From Gaiellasilicea sp963811885 (lineage in GTDB: Bacteria; Actinomycetota; Thermoleophilia; Gaiellales; Gaiellaceae), in contig CAWETB010000002.1 of the NCBI GenBank assembly GCA_963811885.1, forward strand, positions 372,001 through 436,000: a stretch of DNA of 64,000 nt, in the 5' to 3' direction. How positions within the stretch are numbered: the stretch's first letter is position 1; every line of letters begins with the position of its first letter. The position numbers and the translations under genes were made by a program. The notes below the pieces were generated by a model. It saw only the letters and a program-made list of their open reading frames with translations, had not been told where the DNA came from and did not search any database. This document shows, one piece after another, positions 46,066 to 54,663 of this stretch.

Positions 46066-47649
46066 CTAATGCTCGGACTTCAGCGCCAGCCCGCCCACCG
46101 TGAGCCAGACGGCGAGCACGACGGGGAGCGCAGGAGCGGCCGGAGCGGTCAGGAGGGTGGCCGCGAGCATCGCTGCGCCGAGACCGGCGATCCGCCACGG
46201 CGTCCGTGCGTAGGGCAGCGCGACGGCGACCGCGGCGAGCGCGAGCGCCTCGAGCGCCAGACCGGCGGGCACGGCGTCGATGAGCACACGTGCAGCCGTG
46301 ACGGCGCTGTCCACGCCTTCGAGGTCCAGCGGCGGCGCGATCCCCTGGCCGAAGGGAAGGGGTACTCCGCGCAGGCCGGCGACGACCGCTGCGACTGCGA
46401 CCGCGGCGAGCGTCTGGGCCGCTCTGCGCGTGGCACTGGCGATTCCGGCCGTGACGAGCGGGAAGAGTGCGAGCAGGCCGACGGCGGCGAGAACAGGCCC
46501 GGCGAGGAAGGCGAGCCCCCAGCGCGGCTCTCGCCACGAGAGCGCCAGCCAGCCGAGGGCGAGGACGCCGTAGAGGATCGCCAGCCCGAGGGCGTAGTTG
46601 CCGAGCGGCAGCACCGGCGCTGCGAGCGCAAGCGCCAGACCGGCACGCGGAGCCCGGAACGCGGTGAACGCGGTCGCCGCCGCGAGCGCAGCCGCCCAAC
46701 CGGTCGGATAGAACGGCAGCGCCGTCCCGCCGGCGAGCGCCGCGACGCCGGCGACCGCGGCCGGGACCGCCCGCTGGGCGAAATCCTGTTTCGAGACGGC
46801 GGCGACCTTCGGCGAGCGCTTGCCGCCTGCAAGCGCCGACCGGAGCTCGTTCGCGAGAGCAGCCGCGGGCGGCCGTCGGGACGGGTCGTGCGCCAGCGCG
46901 TGCGAGATCGCACTGAGGAGCCGCTTCGGCAGATCGGGCCGCTCGGGCTGCAGCGGCGGGCAGCCGGCCTCGATCGTGCTGGCCATCTGCGGCAGCGGCA
47001 CGCCCCAGAACGGGTGCTTGCCGGCGAGCGCTTCCCAGAGCAGGACTCCGACGGCCCAGATGTCGCTCGCCGAGCAGGCTTCCTCACCGCGCAGGCGCTC
47101 GGGGGAGATGTAGGCCAGCGTGCCGGGGACGTCGCCGACGGCCGTCAGCGTCTCGGCCTCGTCGAACTGGGCGAGCCCGAAGTCCAGCAGGCGCACCGAG
47201 ATCCCGTCGTCCTCGGCGAGGAGCACGTTCGACGGCTTGACGTCGCGGTGGACGATCCCGCGGCTGTGCGCGTGCGCGAGCCCGTCGAGGATCTGCGCCG
47301 CGGCCTCCACCGCCTGCCCGTCGCGCAGCTCGCCGCCGCGCATCGCCTCGCGCAGCGTGCGGCCGCCCACGTACTCGTACGCGATGTAGACGTGACCGGA
47401 GTCGGAGCCGAACCCGTACGCGCGCAGGCAGCGCTCGTGCCGGAGCCGGGAGGCCGCCTCGGCCTCGCGTTCGGCGCGGTGCGCAGCCTTGCCCTCACGG
47501 GGGATGATCTTCAGCGCGACGTCGAGCCCGTTGCGCTCGTCCCGCGCGAGCCAGACCGAGCCGGAACCGCCGCTGCCAAGCGGGCGGAGCGGGCGGTAGC
47601 GGTCGAGGACGAGCTCCCCGCGTGGGAGCGCATGAGCAGCAGCGGACAC
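46066..47649 (-). CDS. Ser/Thr kinase with polytopic membrane C-terminus
   Basis: A 527-residue protein. Residues 15-275 form a Hanks-type kinase: LGSGGSGSVWLA, VALKII, VHRDVKPSN (about residue 136), LLDFGLAQF and GTLAYISPERLRG. The remaining about 230 residues are not a sensor domain but roughly seven to nine hydrophobic helices (for example LALALAAPVLPLGNYALGLAILYGVLAL and VAVAAVVAGLRGVPLPFG, split by short loops). This membrane part is unusual for a PknB-type kinase and may sense lipids or act as a transporter-like domain. GTG start. It lies upstream of fhaA but 33 bases apart. Confidence 0.83.
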   Translation of the reverse strand: MSAAAHALPRGELVLDRYRPLRPLGSGGSGSVWLARDERNGLDVALKIIPREGKAAHRAEREAEAASRLRHERCLRAYGFGSDSGHVYIAYEYVGGRTLREAMRGGELRDGQAVEAAAQILDGLAHAHSRGIVHRDVKPSNVLLAEDDGISVRLLDFGLAQFDEAETLTAVGDVPGTLAYISPERLRGEEACSASDIWAVGVLLWEALAGKHPFWGVPLPQMASTIEAGCPPLQPERPDLPKRLLSAISHALAHDPSRRPPAAALANELRSALAGGKRSPKVAAVSKQDFAQRAVPAAVAGVAALAGGTALPFYPTGWAAALAAATAFTAFRAPRAGLALALAAPVLPLGNYALGLAILYGVLALGWLALSWREPRWGLAFLAGPVLAAVGLLALFPLVTAGIASATRRAAQTLAAVAVAAVVAGLRGVPLPFGQGIAPPLDLEGVDSAVTAARVLIDAVPAGLALEALALAAVAVALPYARTPWRIAGLGAAMLAATLLTAPAAPALPVVLAVWLTVGGLALKSEH

Positions 47650-47754
47650 GACTTCTCCCGGGTTGGCCGCCGCGAGAGCGAATCCTGCCGCCGCACTGCG
47701 CGGTCATGACCGAGGCACTCGTTACAGTGCCCTCGTTCGAACCGCAGCATTGCC

Positions 47755-48924
47755 ATGAGTAGTCGCGACACCGACTTCGAGTTCGACTTCTTCGAGGAGC
47801 CTGAGACGCAGGAGGCCCCGGGGCGGAGCGACCGTTCCCTGCGGCGCCCACTGCGCGGCGGCCGCGGGCCACGAATGCCGAAGGGCCCGATTCGCCCGCG
47901 CGCCGGCTTCACGCCGCTGCTGCGGCTGCTCGGCCTGATCGCCTTCGCGATCCTGATCGTCGTCCTGCTCCTCCTCTGGGTGCAGAGCTGCCAGGAGGAC
48001 AAGAAGCGCGACGCCTACAGCAGCTACATGACGAGCATGAAGGCGGTCGGCGACGACTCCCAGCGCGTGGGCCGCGAGCTCAGCGACGCGCTCACGACCC
48101 AGGGAATCAAGCCCGCCGAGCTGCAGAAGCAGCTCGGGAACCTCGCCCAGCAGCAGGAGCTCGCGACCGAACGCGCGCGCAAGCTCGATCCGCCCGGGCC
48201 GCTGCACGAGGCGCACGATCGCGCGCTCGAAGCGCTCGTCTTCCGCGCCAACGGCCTCGCCGGCCTCTCCGAGGCGTTCCGGCGCACGCAGGGGTCGAAG
48301 GACGCGGCCGCGGCCGGTGCGCTGCTCGCCTCGCAGGCCGAGCGGCTCGTCGCGAGCGACGTCGTCTGGGACGACCTCTTCAAGGAACCGGGGATCGTGG
48401 TGCTGAAGACGGAGAACATCAGCGGCGTCGTGGTGCCCGACTCCAACTTCGTCCAGACGCCGGACCTCGCGAGCACGCGCTCGATGGTGCCGATCTGGGA
48501 GCGGATCAACGGCTCGGCGGCGTCCGGCTCGAACTCGGGCACGCCGGTCGGCCTCCACGGCACGAACATCGAGTCGGTGAAGGTCATTCCGGGCGGGCAG
48601 ACGCTGTCGGAGTCGACGGAGAACACCGTCGAGGCGTCGACCGATCTCGGCTTCGCGGTCGCGGTCGCGAACGGCGGCAACAGCCAGGAAGTGAAGATCC
48701 AGGTGACGCTGACGATCCAGCAGAGCCCGACCCCGATCGTGAAGAAGCAGACGATCGACATCATCAATCCCGACGAGACGAAGACCGTCGTCTTCCGGGA
48801 CTTCCCGTCGGTCGACTTCGGCGAGCGGCGGATCATGCGGATCGACGTCGATCCCGTGCCCGGCGAGCAGCGGACCAACAACAACTCCGCCGAGTACCCG
48901 ATCATCTTCTCCCTGGGGGCGTAG
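47755..48924 (+). CDS. Membrane-anchored protein with CARDB-like outer domain
   Basis: A 389-residue protein. A disordered, arginine-rich cytoplasmic segment (residues 1-52) precedes one helix (LLGLIAFAILIVVLLLLW), a coiled-coil-like outer stretch (residues 80-180) and a beta-sandwich C-terminus. The end has NTVEASTDLGFAVAVANGGNS and VFRDFPSVDFGERRIMRIDVDPVPGE (in parts), as in CARDB adhesion-like domains. Family not recognised beyond that. Conserved neighbour of DUF4446. TACAGT at 47721-47726 may be its -10. Confidence 0.7.
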   Translation: MSSRDTDFEFDFFEEPETQEAPGRSDRSLRRPLRGGRGPRMPKGPIRPRAGFTPLLRLLGLIAFAILIVVLLLLWVQSCQEDKKRDAYSSYMTSMKAVGDDSQRVGRELSDALTTQGIKPAELQKQLGNLAQQQELATERARKLDPPGPLHEAHDRALEALVFRANGLAGLSEAFRRTQGSKDAAAAGALLASQAERLVASDVVWDDLFKEPGIVVLKTENISGVVVPDSNFVQTPDLASTRSMVPIWERINGSAASGSNSGTPVGLHGTNIESVKVIPGGQTLSESTENTVEASTDLGFAVAVANGGNSQEVKIQVTLTIQQSPTPIVKKQTIDIINPDETKTVVFRDFPSVDFGERRIMRIDVDPVPGEQRTNNNSAEYPIIFSLGA

Positions 48925-48928
48925 TGGC

Positions 48929-49399
48929 TTGAGCGCCGAGCTGATCCTCGCGATCGCCGCGGCGGCTGCGGCCGCCATCGCGCTGGGCGTCTGTTTCTGG
49001 CTCTGGATCCGGGTGCGGCGGCTGCGAAACGCGCAGCGGGTGCTGCTCGGCGGCGGCCGCTCGGATCTCGTCGACTTCGCCGTCTCGCTGCAGGCGCGGA
49101 TCGACGACCTGCACCGCGCCGTCGACGAGATCGCCGCCGGGCTCTCACGGGTCGACCGCCGGGTCGACGGCTCCCTGACGAACACCGCCGTCGTCCGCTA
49201 CGACGCCTACGCCGGCACGGGCGGCCACCAGTCCGCGTCGTTCGCGTTCCTCGACGACAACCGCACCGGCACGGTCGTGACCGCGATCCAGGGCCGGGAC
49301 TACGCGCGCCTGTACGTCAAGGAGCTCGACCAGGGCCGCGCGCCGATCGCACTCTCCCCCGAGGAGTTGGAGGCGGTCGAGCGCGCCATGTCCCGCTAG
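48929..49399 (+). CDS. DUF4446 membrane protein
   Basis: A 156-residue protein with one N-terminal helix (ILAIAAAAAAAIALGVCFWLWIRV), a coiled coil with VDFAVSLQARIDDLHRAVDEIAAGL, and a soluble end SFAFLDDNRTGTVVTAIQGRDYARLYVKEL (in parts) typical of DUF4446. Function unknown in the family. TTG start five bases after the preceding gene. Confidence 0.85.
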   Translation: MSAELILAIAAAAAAAIALGVCFWLWIRVRRLRNAQRVLLGGGRSDLVDFAVSLQARIDDLHRAVDEIAAGLSRVDRRVDGSLTNTAVVRYDAYAGTGGHQSASFAFLDDNRTGTVVTAIQGRDYARLYVKELDQGRAPIALSPEELEAVERAMSR

Positions 49400-49408
49400 A
49401 GCCAATCC

Positions 49409-49425
49409 GAGCCGCGAAGCGGCTC
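49409..49425 (+). terminator. Hairpin terminator after DUF4446 gene
   Basis: GAGCCGC-GAA-GCGGCTC followed by CTTC, ten bases after the DUF4446 stop. Seven pairs with a triloop. Confidence 0.55.
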
Positions 49426-49443
49426 CTTCAGGGGTCTTCGCGC

Positions 49444-49474
49444 GGTCAGGAATCCACTCGGTGGATTCCTGACC
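49444..49474. repeat. Perfect 14-bp inverted repeat upstream of the HNH gene
   Basis: GGTCAGGAATCCAC, loop TCG, GTGGATTCCTGACC. It follows the terminator above and lies just before the -10-like TAGGCT (49481-49486) of the HNH gene, overlapping where its -35 would be. It could be a second terminator or an operator. Confidence 0.6.
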
Positions 49475-49495
49475 TTGCGCTAGGCTGGAACAGCG

Positions 49496-50008
49496 TTGCA
49501 ACAGGTACTCGTCCTGAATGCAAGCTACGAGCCGCTGAACGTGTGTTCGGTGCGGCGGGCGCACGTGCTCGTCTGGAAGGGGAAGGCGGAGGTGCTCGAG
49601 AGCCTCCCCAAGGGACTGCGCTCCGCGACGGACACCTTTGTCTGGCCGCACGTGATCCGGCTCGTCCAGTACGTCCGGGTCCCGCGCGCGATCCAGCGCA
49701 AGATCTCGCGCCGTGCGCTCTTCGCCCGCGACGGCTGGCGCTGCGTCTATTGCGGCACCTCCTCGGGCCGGTTGACGCTCGATCATGTGATCCCACGCTC
49801 GAAGGGCGGCGAGTCGATCTGGGAGAACGTCGTCACCGCGTGCGCGCCGTGCAACCTGCGCAAGGGCGACAGGCTGCTCGCGGACTCGGGGCTGCACCTG
49901 CAGCGGCCGCCGCGGCCGCCGGCGCCGGTGCTCTTCATCCACCTGGCAACGCCGACGATCCCGCAAATCTGGCAGCAGTACCTGCCGGGGTCGGCGACCG
50001 CCGCCTAG
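49496..50008 (+). CDS. HNH endonuclease domain protein
   Basis: A 170-residue protein with an HNH nuclease core: CVYCGTS zinc pair, LTLDHVIPRSKGG (first His), ENVVTACAPCNLRKGD (Asn and second zinc pair). The N-terminal 60 residues (VLVLNASYEPLNVCSVRRA, WKGKAEVLES) are those of the widespread actinobacterial HNH family often found as a single chromosomal gene, not a restriction enzyme. TTG start with TAGGCT nine bases upstream. Confidence 0.9.
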   Translation: MQQVLVLNASYEPLNVCSVRRAHVLVWKGKAEVLESLPKGLRSATDTFVWPHVIRLVQYVRVPRAIQRKISRRALFARDGWRCVYCGTSSGRLTLDHVIPRSKGGESIWENVVTACAPCNLRKGDRLLADSGLHLQRPPRPPAPVLFIHLATPTIPQIWQQYLPGSATAA

Positions 50009-50009
50009 C

Positions 50010-50543
50010 GTGGCCGCCACCTGCGGTGTCTGTGGGGAGACGCACGACGGGGACACCCGCCACGCTCGCATGAGCCTGCCCGACCCGATCCTCCGGATCG
50101 ACGAGTGGGAGCGGGACGAGCGCGCCTGGGTCGGAGAGGCTGCAGCCGTTCTCCGCGACGACGACCGGGAACGGTTCTTCGTCCGCGCGCTGCTCGAGCT
50201 CCCGATCGAGGGGGAGGAGGGGTACTTCCGCTACGGCAGCTGGATCGAGGTCAGCCCCGAGGACTTCGAGGTCCTCGACGAGCTCTGGCCCGACGAGGAC
50301 GCCTGGCGGAGCCGCCCGTTCTCCGGCACGCTCGCCAACGAGCTCCCTCCGTACGCGTTCACGGAGGGCCTGCCGGCGCAGCTCCGGCTGCGCGAGGTGC
50401 GCGTCCTCCCGCACGTCGAGCTCGACGAGACCGACCACGAGCTCGTGCGGGCGCAGCGGAACGGGATCTCAGCCCATCGCGCGCACCAGCTCGCCGAGAC
50501 GCTCAGTCGCGTTCGACCGGCCCGAGCTCGTACCACTCGCTGA
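50010..50543 (+). CDS. DUF2199 domain protein
   Basis: A 177-residue protein starting with a CGVC zinc-ribbon-like segment, then FFVRALLELPIEGEEGYFRYGSWIEVS (in parts) and LPAQLRLREVRVLPHVELDETDHELVRAQRNGIS (in parts), the DUF2199 pattern. Function unknown. GTG start one base after the HNH stop. Its 3' end overlaps the convergent sulfurtransferase gene by 41 bases. Confidence 0.8.
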   Translation: MAATCGVCGETHDGDTRHARMSLPDPILRIDEWERDERAWVGEAAAVLRDDDRERFFVRALLELPIEGEEGYFRYGSWIEVSPEDFEVLDELWPDEDAWRSRPFSGTLANELPPYAFTEGLPAQLRLREVRVLPHVELDETDHELVRAQRNGISAHRAHQLAETLSRVRPARARTTR

Positions 50544-51194
50544 ACGAGCCGGGATAGAGGCGTGCGTCGTCGCGCCCGGCGAGATGGAGCTCGTGCAGCA
50601 CCGCGCAGGCCGTGACGCCGGAGCCGCAGTAGACGACGAGCCCGGGTGCCTCACGCAGGTCGGCCGGCAACGGGGACGGGTCGAGGAAGTAGCGGTTCCG
50701 CGCCCCGGGAATCCGGCCGGCGACGGGGTCGATCGGCTCGGTCTCGCCCCGCCAGCGCTCCGGCGCCCGGGCGTCGACGAGCGTCAGCGACGCGTCGCCG
50801 AGCCGGTCGAGGAGCTCGGCCGCATCCGCGGTGTCGTCCGAGCGGGGGCGCGGCGTGAAGATCGCTGCGGCGCGATCTCCTCGGCGCCCTGCGCGAGCGG
50901 TCCATGCCACGCATCGAACGGGATCACGCCGGCCGCGTCGTGGCCGAAGTGGCGGAGGAGCCACCAGAGCCGCGCCGCCCAGCCGGTGCCGTCGTCGTAG
51001 CCGACGACGAGCGTCTCCGGCCCGATTCCGGCCGCCGAGGCCCAGGCCGCGAATGCCTCCGCCCTCGGGAGCGGGTGGCGGCCGCCGCCGTCGTCACCGG
51101 TGAGGTCGGCCTCGGGATCGGCGTGCGCCGCGCCGGGGATGTGGCCCTCGAGGTACGCCTCGCGCGGGCGGCAGTCGACGAAGCGCGTCTCCAC
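50503..51194 (-). CDS. sseA: Thiosulfate/3-mercaptopyruvate sulfurtransferase (frameshifted)
   Basis: Two rhodanese domains, about 229 residues. The inactive N-terminal domain has FVDCRPREAYLEGHIPGAAHAD and VVGYDDGTGWAARLWWLLRHFGHD. The catalytic C-terminal domain, in another frame, has LVDARAPERWRGETEPIDPVAGRIPGARN (in parts) and the active-site loop VVYCGSGVTA with the catalytic Cys. The frame is lost near 50875 (one base missing or two extra). GTG start at 51194 has TAGGCT seven bases upstream, probably leaderless. Divergent from argG. Confidence 0.85.
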
Positions 51195-51201
51195 GGAAGC
51201 A

Positions 51202-51252
51202 AGCCTAACGCTTGCATGAAATCCAGCTATAGTGAATAGTATGCATTCCAGC
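51202..51252. promoter_or_regulatory. Divergent sseA/argG promoter region with direct repeats
   Basis: On the minus strand TAGGCT (51202-51207) lies seven bases before the sseA GTG. On the plus strand GCATGAAATCCAGC (51214-51227) and GCATTCCAGC (51243-51252) are imperfect direct repeats, with TATAGT and TAGTAT between them as possible -10 boxes. The TGAAT and ATTCC elements recall ArgR boxes, but spacing does not fit the usual box, so ArgR control is only a possibility. Confidence 0.4.
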
Positions 51253-51263
51253 AAAGGAGCGAG

Positions 51264-52472
51264 ATGAGCAGGATCGCGGTGGTCGCCTTCTCCGGCGGTC
51301 TCGACACGAGTTGCATCGTCAGCTGGCTGAAGGAGGACTGGTACGGCTTCGACGAGGTCGTGGCCGTGCTCGTCGACGTCGGTCAGGAGTTCGACCTCGA
51401 GGCGTCGATCGAGCGAGGGCGCGCAGCCGGCGCCGACGACGTCATCCTCGTCGACCGCAAGGCCGCGTTCGCCGACGAGCAGTGCGCCCGCGCGATCAAG
51501 ACGAACGCCCTCTACGAGGGCAAGTACCCGCTCGTCTCGGCGCTCTCCCGCCCCGTGATCGCGCAGGCGGTCGCCGAGCTCGCGGTCGAGCTGGGCGCGG
51601 AGGCCGTCGTGCACGGGTGCACCGGCAAGGGCAACGACCAGCTGCGCTTCGAGCTCTCGTTCAAGGCGACGGATCCCGGCCTGAACGTGATCGCCCCGCT
51701 CCGCGACCGGATCTGGACGCGCGACGAGGAGATCGAGTACGCGATCGCCAAGGGCATCCCCGTCCAGGCGACGCAGGCGGCGCCGTTCTCGATCGACGAG
51801 AACCTCTTCGGCCGCGCGATCGAGGCAGGCGTGCTCGAGGATCCCTGGGCGGCGCCGCCGGAGGAGCCGTACGCGCTCACGAGCGACCCGAGCTCGGCGC
51901 CCGAGCCGATCGAGGTGACGATCGGGTTCGAGGCCGGTGTTCCCGTCTCGCTCGACGGTGAGGAGCTGGCGCTCGCGGATCTGATCGCGCGCCTGAACGC
52001 GCTCGCCGGCGGCTACGGGATCGGGCGGCTCGACATGATCGAGAACCGTGCAGTCGGGATCAAGAGCCGCGAGGTCTACGAGGCGCCGGCCGCGATCGTC
52101 CTGATTCAGGCGCATTCGGCGCTCGAGGACGTCGTCCTGACGAAGGACGAGGCGCGGATCAAGCGCGGCCTCGAGCAGCGCTGGACCGAGCTGGTCTACG
52201 AGGGACTCTGGTTCAGCCCGGCGCGCGAGGCGATCGACGCCTTCGTCGACACGACGCAGGCGCTCGTCGAGGGCGATGTGCGCGTGTCGCTGCGGCCGAA
52301 CGCGGCCGTCGTCACCGGCCGGCGCTCGCCGAACATGCTCTACGCCGAGAAGCTCGCGTCCTACGGGGCCGGCGAGACGTTCCCCCACGCGGCTGCGGAG
52401 GGCTTCGTCAAGATCGCGTCGCTCGAGGTCGAGCTCGCGGCTGCCCGCAAGCGGGCGACGACGAACGCATGA
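51264..52472 (+). CDS. argG: Argininosuccinate synthase
   Basis: ATP-dependent enzyme of 402 residues joining citrulline and aspartate in arginine biosynthesis. The N-type ATP pyrophosphatase loop is AFSGGLDTSCIV (residues 8-19); VHGCTGKGNDQLRFEL and YGIGRLDMIENRAVGIKSREVYE (in parts) are the citrulline and aspartate sites. AAAGGAG lies four bases before ATG. It overlaps argH by ATGA. Confidence 0.97.
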   Translation: MSRIAVVAFSGGLDTSCIVSWLKEDWYGFDEVVAVLVDVGQEFDLEASIERGRAAGADDVILVDRKAAFADEQCARAIKTNALYEGKYPLVSALSRPVIAQAVAELAVELGAEAVVHGCTGKGNDQLRFELSFKATDPGLNVIAPLRDRIWTRDEEIEYAIAKGIPVQATQAAPFSIDENLFGRAIEAGVLEDPWAAPPEEPYALTSDPSSAPEPIEVTIGFEAGVPVSLDGEELALADLIARLNALAGGYGIGRLDMIENRAVGIKSREVYEAPAAIVLIQAHSALEDVVLTKDEARIKRGLEQRWTELVYEGLWFSPAREAIDAFVDTTQALVEGDVRVSLRPNAAVVTGRRSPNMLYAEKLASYGAGETFPHAAAEGFVKIASLEVELAAARKRATTNA

Positions 52473-53690
52473 CCCTCTGGTCCGGCCGGGTCGGGCGCGC
52501 GCTCGACCCGGCCGTGGCCGCGTTCCTCCGCGCCGACGACGCCGAGCTGCTGCCGTACGACTGCGAGGCGACGGCGGTGCACGCCCGCCGGCTGCACGCC
52601 GCCGGGCTGCTCGACGACGGCGAGCTGGCCGAGGCGGAGTCGCGGCTCGCGGAGATCGCCACGGGCGGCGGGATCGAGCCCGAGGACGAGGACGTCCACA
52701 CCGCGATCGAGCGCCTGCTCGGAGAGGTCGGCCGGAAGATCCACGCGGGCAGGTCGCGCAACGACCAGGTGGCGGCGGCGTTCAGGCTCTACGTGGCCGA
52801 TGCGGCCGGCGAGGCGCGGGCCGCGATCGCCGGGCTTGCCGGCGGGCTTCTCGACCGCGCCGAGGCGGAGGCCGAGACGCCGATGCCCGGCTACACCCAC
52901 CTGCAGCGGGCTCAGCCCGTCACGGTCGGGCACCACCTGCTGGCGTGGGTCGAGATGCTCGAGCGCGATCTGACCCGTTTCGCAGCGGCTGCCGCGGCGG
53001 CGGAGCCGAGCCCGCTCGGCGCCGGTGCGCTCGCCGGCTCGACCTTGCCGCTGCCTCCGCCCGCGAACCAGCTCCGCAACTCGCTCGACGCGGTCGCCGA
53101 CCGCGATTTCGCGCTCGACTACCTCTACGCGGCGGCCGTCTGCTTCGTCCACCTCTCCCGGATCGGTGAGGAGCTCGTGCTCTGGACGACGTCGGAGTTC
53201 GGCTTCGCCCGGCTCGGCGAGGACGCCGCCACCGGGTCGTCGATGATGCCGCAGAAGCTGAACCCCGATGTCGCCGAGCTCGCACGCGGCAAGGCCGGCA
53301 CTGCGATCGGGCGCCTGACCGGTCTGCTCGCCACCGTCAAGGGCCTGCCGCTTGCCTACAACCGCGACCTGCAGGAGGACAAGGCGCCGGTCTTCGCGGC
53401 GCGGGCCGATCTCGCCGGAGCGCTCGCGGGCGCTGTCGGCGCTCGTGCGCGGGCTCGAGCTCGATCGCGAGCGGCTGGCTGCCGCGGCGAGCGATCCGCT
53501 CCTCCTGGCCACCGACGCCGCCGAGGCTCTCGTCCGGGAGGGAACGCCGTTCCGCGACGCGCACGAGCAGGTCGCCGAGTCGGTGCGGGCAGGGACGTCA
53601 GGCCCCCCGCGGCAGCGCCGCGGACTGCACCGGGGCCGGGTGGCGTTGGCTGCGATCGCTGCAGCCCGCGCGCGCATCGCCGCGGCCTGA
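52469..53690 (+). CDS. argH: Argininosuccinate lyase (three indels)
   Basis: Fumarase-superfamily enzyme of about 407 residues releasing arginine and fumarate. Intact motifs are LWSGRVGRALDP, EDEDVHTAIERLL, HAGRSRNDQVA, GYTHLQRAQPVT and the signature GSSMMPQKLNPDVAELARGK. The last fifth crosses three indels: an extra G near 53429, one C lost from the C-run at 53603-53608, and an extra G near 53648. Corrected, it continues LSALVRGLELDRERLAAAAS and ends with GPGGVAAIAAARARIAAA. It completes the last two steps of arginine synthesis with argG. Confidence 0.9.
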
Positions 53691-53711
53691 CGGCCGCTGC
53701 AGCTTGTGCGC

Positions 53712-53740
53712 TTGACAACGAGGACGCGAAGGCTTATCTT
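53712..53740 (+). promoter_or_regulatory. Sigma70-like promoter for glpF-dha operon
   Basis: TTGACA at 53712-53717, a 17-base spacer, then TATCTT at 53735-53740. Predicted transcription start is near 53747, inside the first operator palindrome. Confidence 0.75.
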
Positions 53741-53744
53741 CGCT

Positions 53745-53780
53745 CGAACGTCGTTCGGTAATGTCGAATAGCGTTCCGAG
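53745..53780 (+). promoter_or_regulatory. Candidate IclR operators at the glpF promoter
   Basis: First palindrome CGAAC-GTC-GTTCG (53745-53757) sits on the predicted transcription start. A second, imperfect one GTCGAA-TAGCG-TTCCGA (53763-53779) follows. The stretch AATGTCGAATAGCGTTC then AATGAAAG closely matches the dhaM/iclR intergenic operator (AATGTCGAACAGCATTC, then AATGAAAG). This placement fits repression. Confidence 0.65.
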
Positions 53781-53854
53781 CAATGAAAGCTCGGGCAACC
53801 CGCGGAACGGCCCGCGACTTCCTGTCTCGGGGCCGGAAGGAGGTTGTACCGCTC

Positions 53855-54653
53855 ATGGAGGAGCACTCTCTCGCGCAGAAGCTGGCAGCCGAGTTCATCG
53901 GCACAGCGCTGCTCGTCTTCGTCGGCGCGGGCTCGGTGCCCGCGATGATCCTGCTGACGAGCGAGGCCTCGCCGTTCTCGGGGGCGGAGGTCGGCATGGT
54001 CGCGCTCGCGTTCGGGCTGATCGTGGTGGCGATGGTCTACACGGTCGGCAAGGTGTCGGGCTGTCACATCAACCCGGCGGTGACGTTCGCGCTCGCCGCC
54101 ACGAAGCGGTTCCCCTGGAGCGGCGTGCCCGCCTACTGGAGCGCGCAGGTTGCCGGCGGGATCGCCGGCGCACTGGCGATCTGGGCCTCGTTCGGTAGCC
54201 GTGTCTTCGACTTCGGCGCCGGCTTCGGCGTCGTCGACTTCAACCACGACGTCACCAGTTGGGGCTCCGCGATGTTCGTCGAAGCGCTGGCGACGGGAAT
54301 CCTGTTGTTCACGATCCTCGGCATCGTCGACACCCGCTCGCCCGAAGGGCTGGGCAGGGCTCGTGATCGGCCTTGTGATCGTGGGGATCATCATCACCGT
54401 GGGCCCGATCACGAACGCGTCGATCAACCCGGCCCGCGCGCTCGGGCCGCTCCTGATCTCGGATCTGAATGGGTCTTTCCACAACTGGACCGAGCAGCTG
54501 TTGGCCTACATCCCGGCCGATCTCGCCGGAGCGGCGCTCGCCGCGTTCGTCTACGACTGGGTCGCGAAGCCCCGGATCGTCCAGCGGCCGATCCAGGAGG
54601 CCGTCACGGAGCCGGATCGGGCCGACGCATTCGAGACCCCCGCCCACGCCTAG
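53855..54653 (+). CDS. glpF: Glycerol facilitator, aquaporin family (frameshifted)
   Basis: Membrane channel of about 265 residues passing glycerol or dihydroxyacetone. AAEFIGTALLVFVGAGS opens helix 1; both pore motifs are present, HINPAVTFALA and, after an extra G near 54353, ASINPARALGPLL. Arg after the second NPA is the selectivity-filter residue. ATG at 53855 is chosen for GAAGGAGG eleven bases upstream; an upstream in-frame ATG at 53783 lies in the operator region. First gene of the dihydroxyacetone operon. Confidence 0.87.
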
Positions 54654-54663
54654 GAGGATCGAA

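Noticed and set aside
49496..50008. HNH protein as a restriction or defence system
   Set aside because: It lacks a methyltransferase or defence neighbours and matches the single-copy chromosomal HNH type of actinobacteria.
51214..51252. A classical ARG box before argG
   Set aside because: TGAAT and ATTCC half-sites are present but separated by seven bases rather than four, and the second half is imperfect. Kept only as a possible ArgR region.
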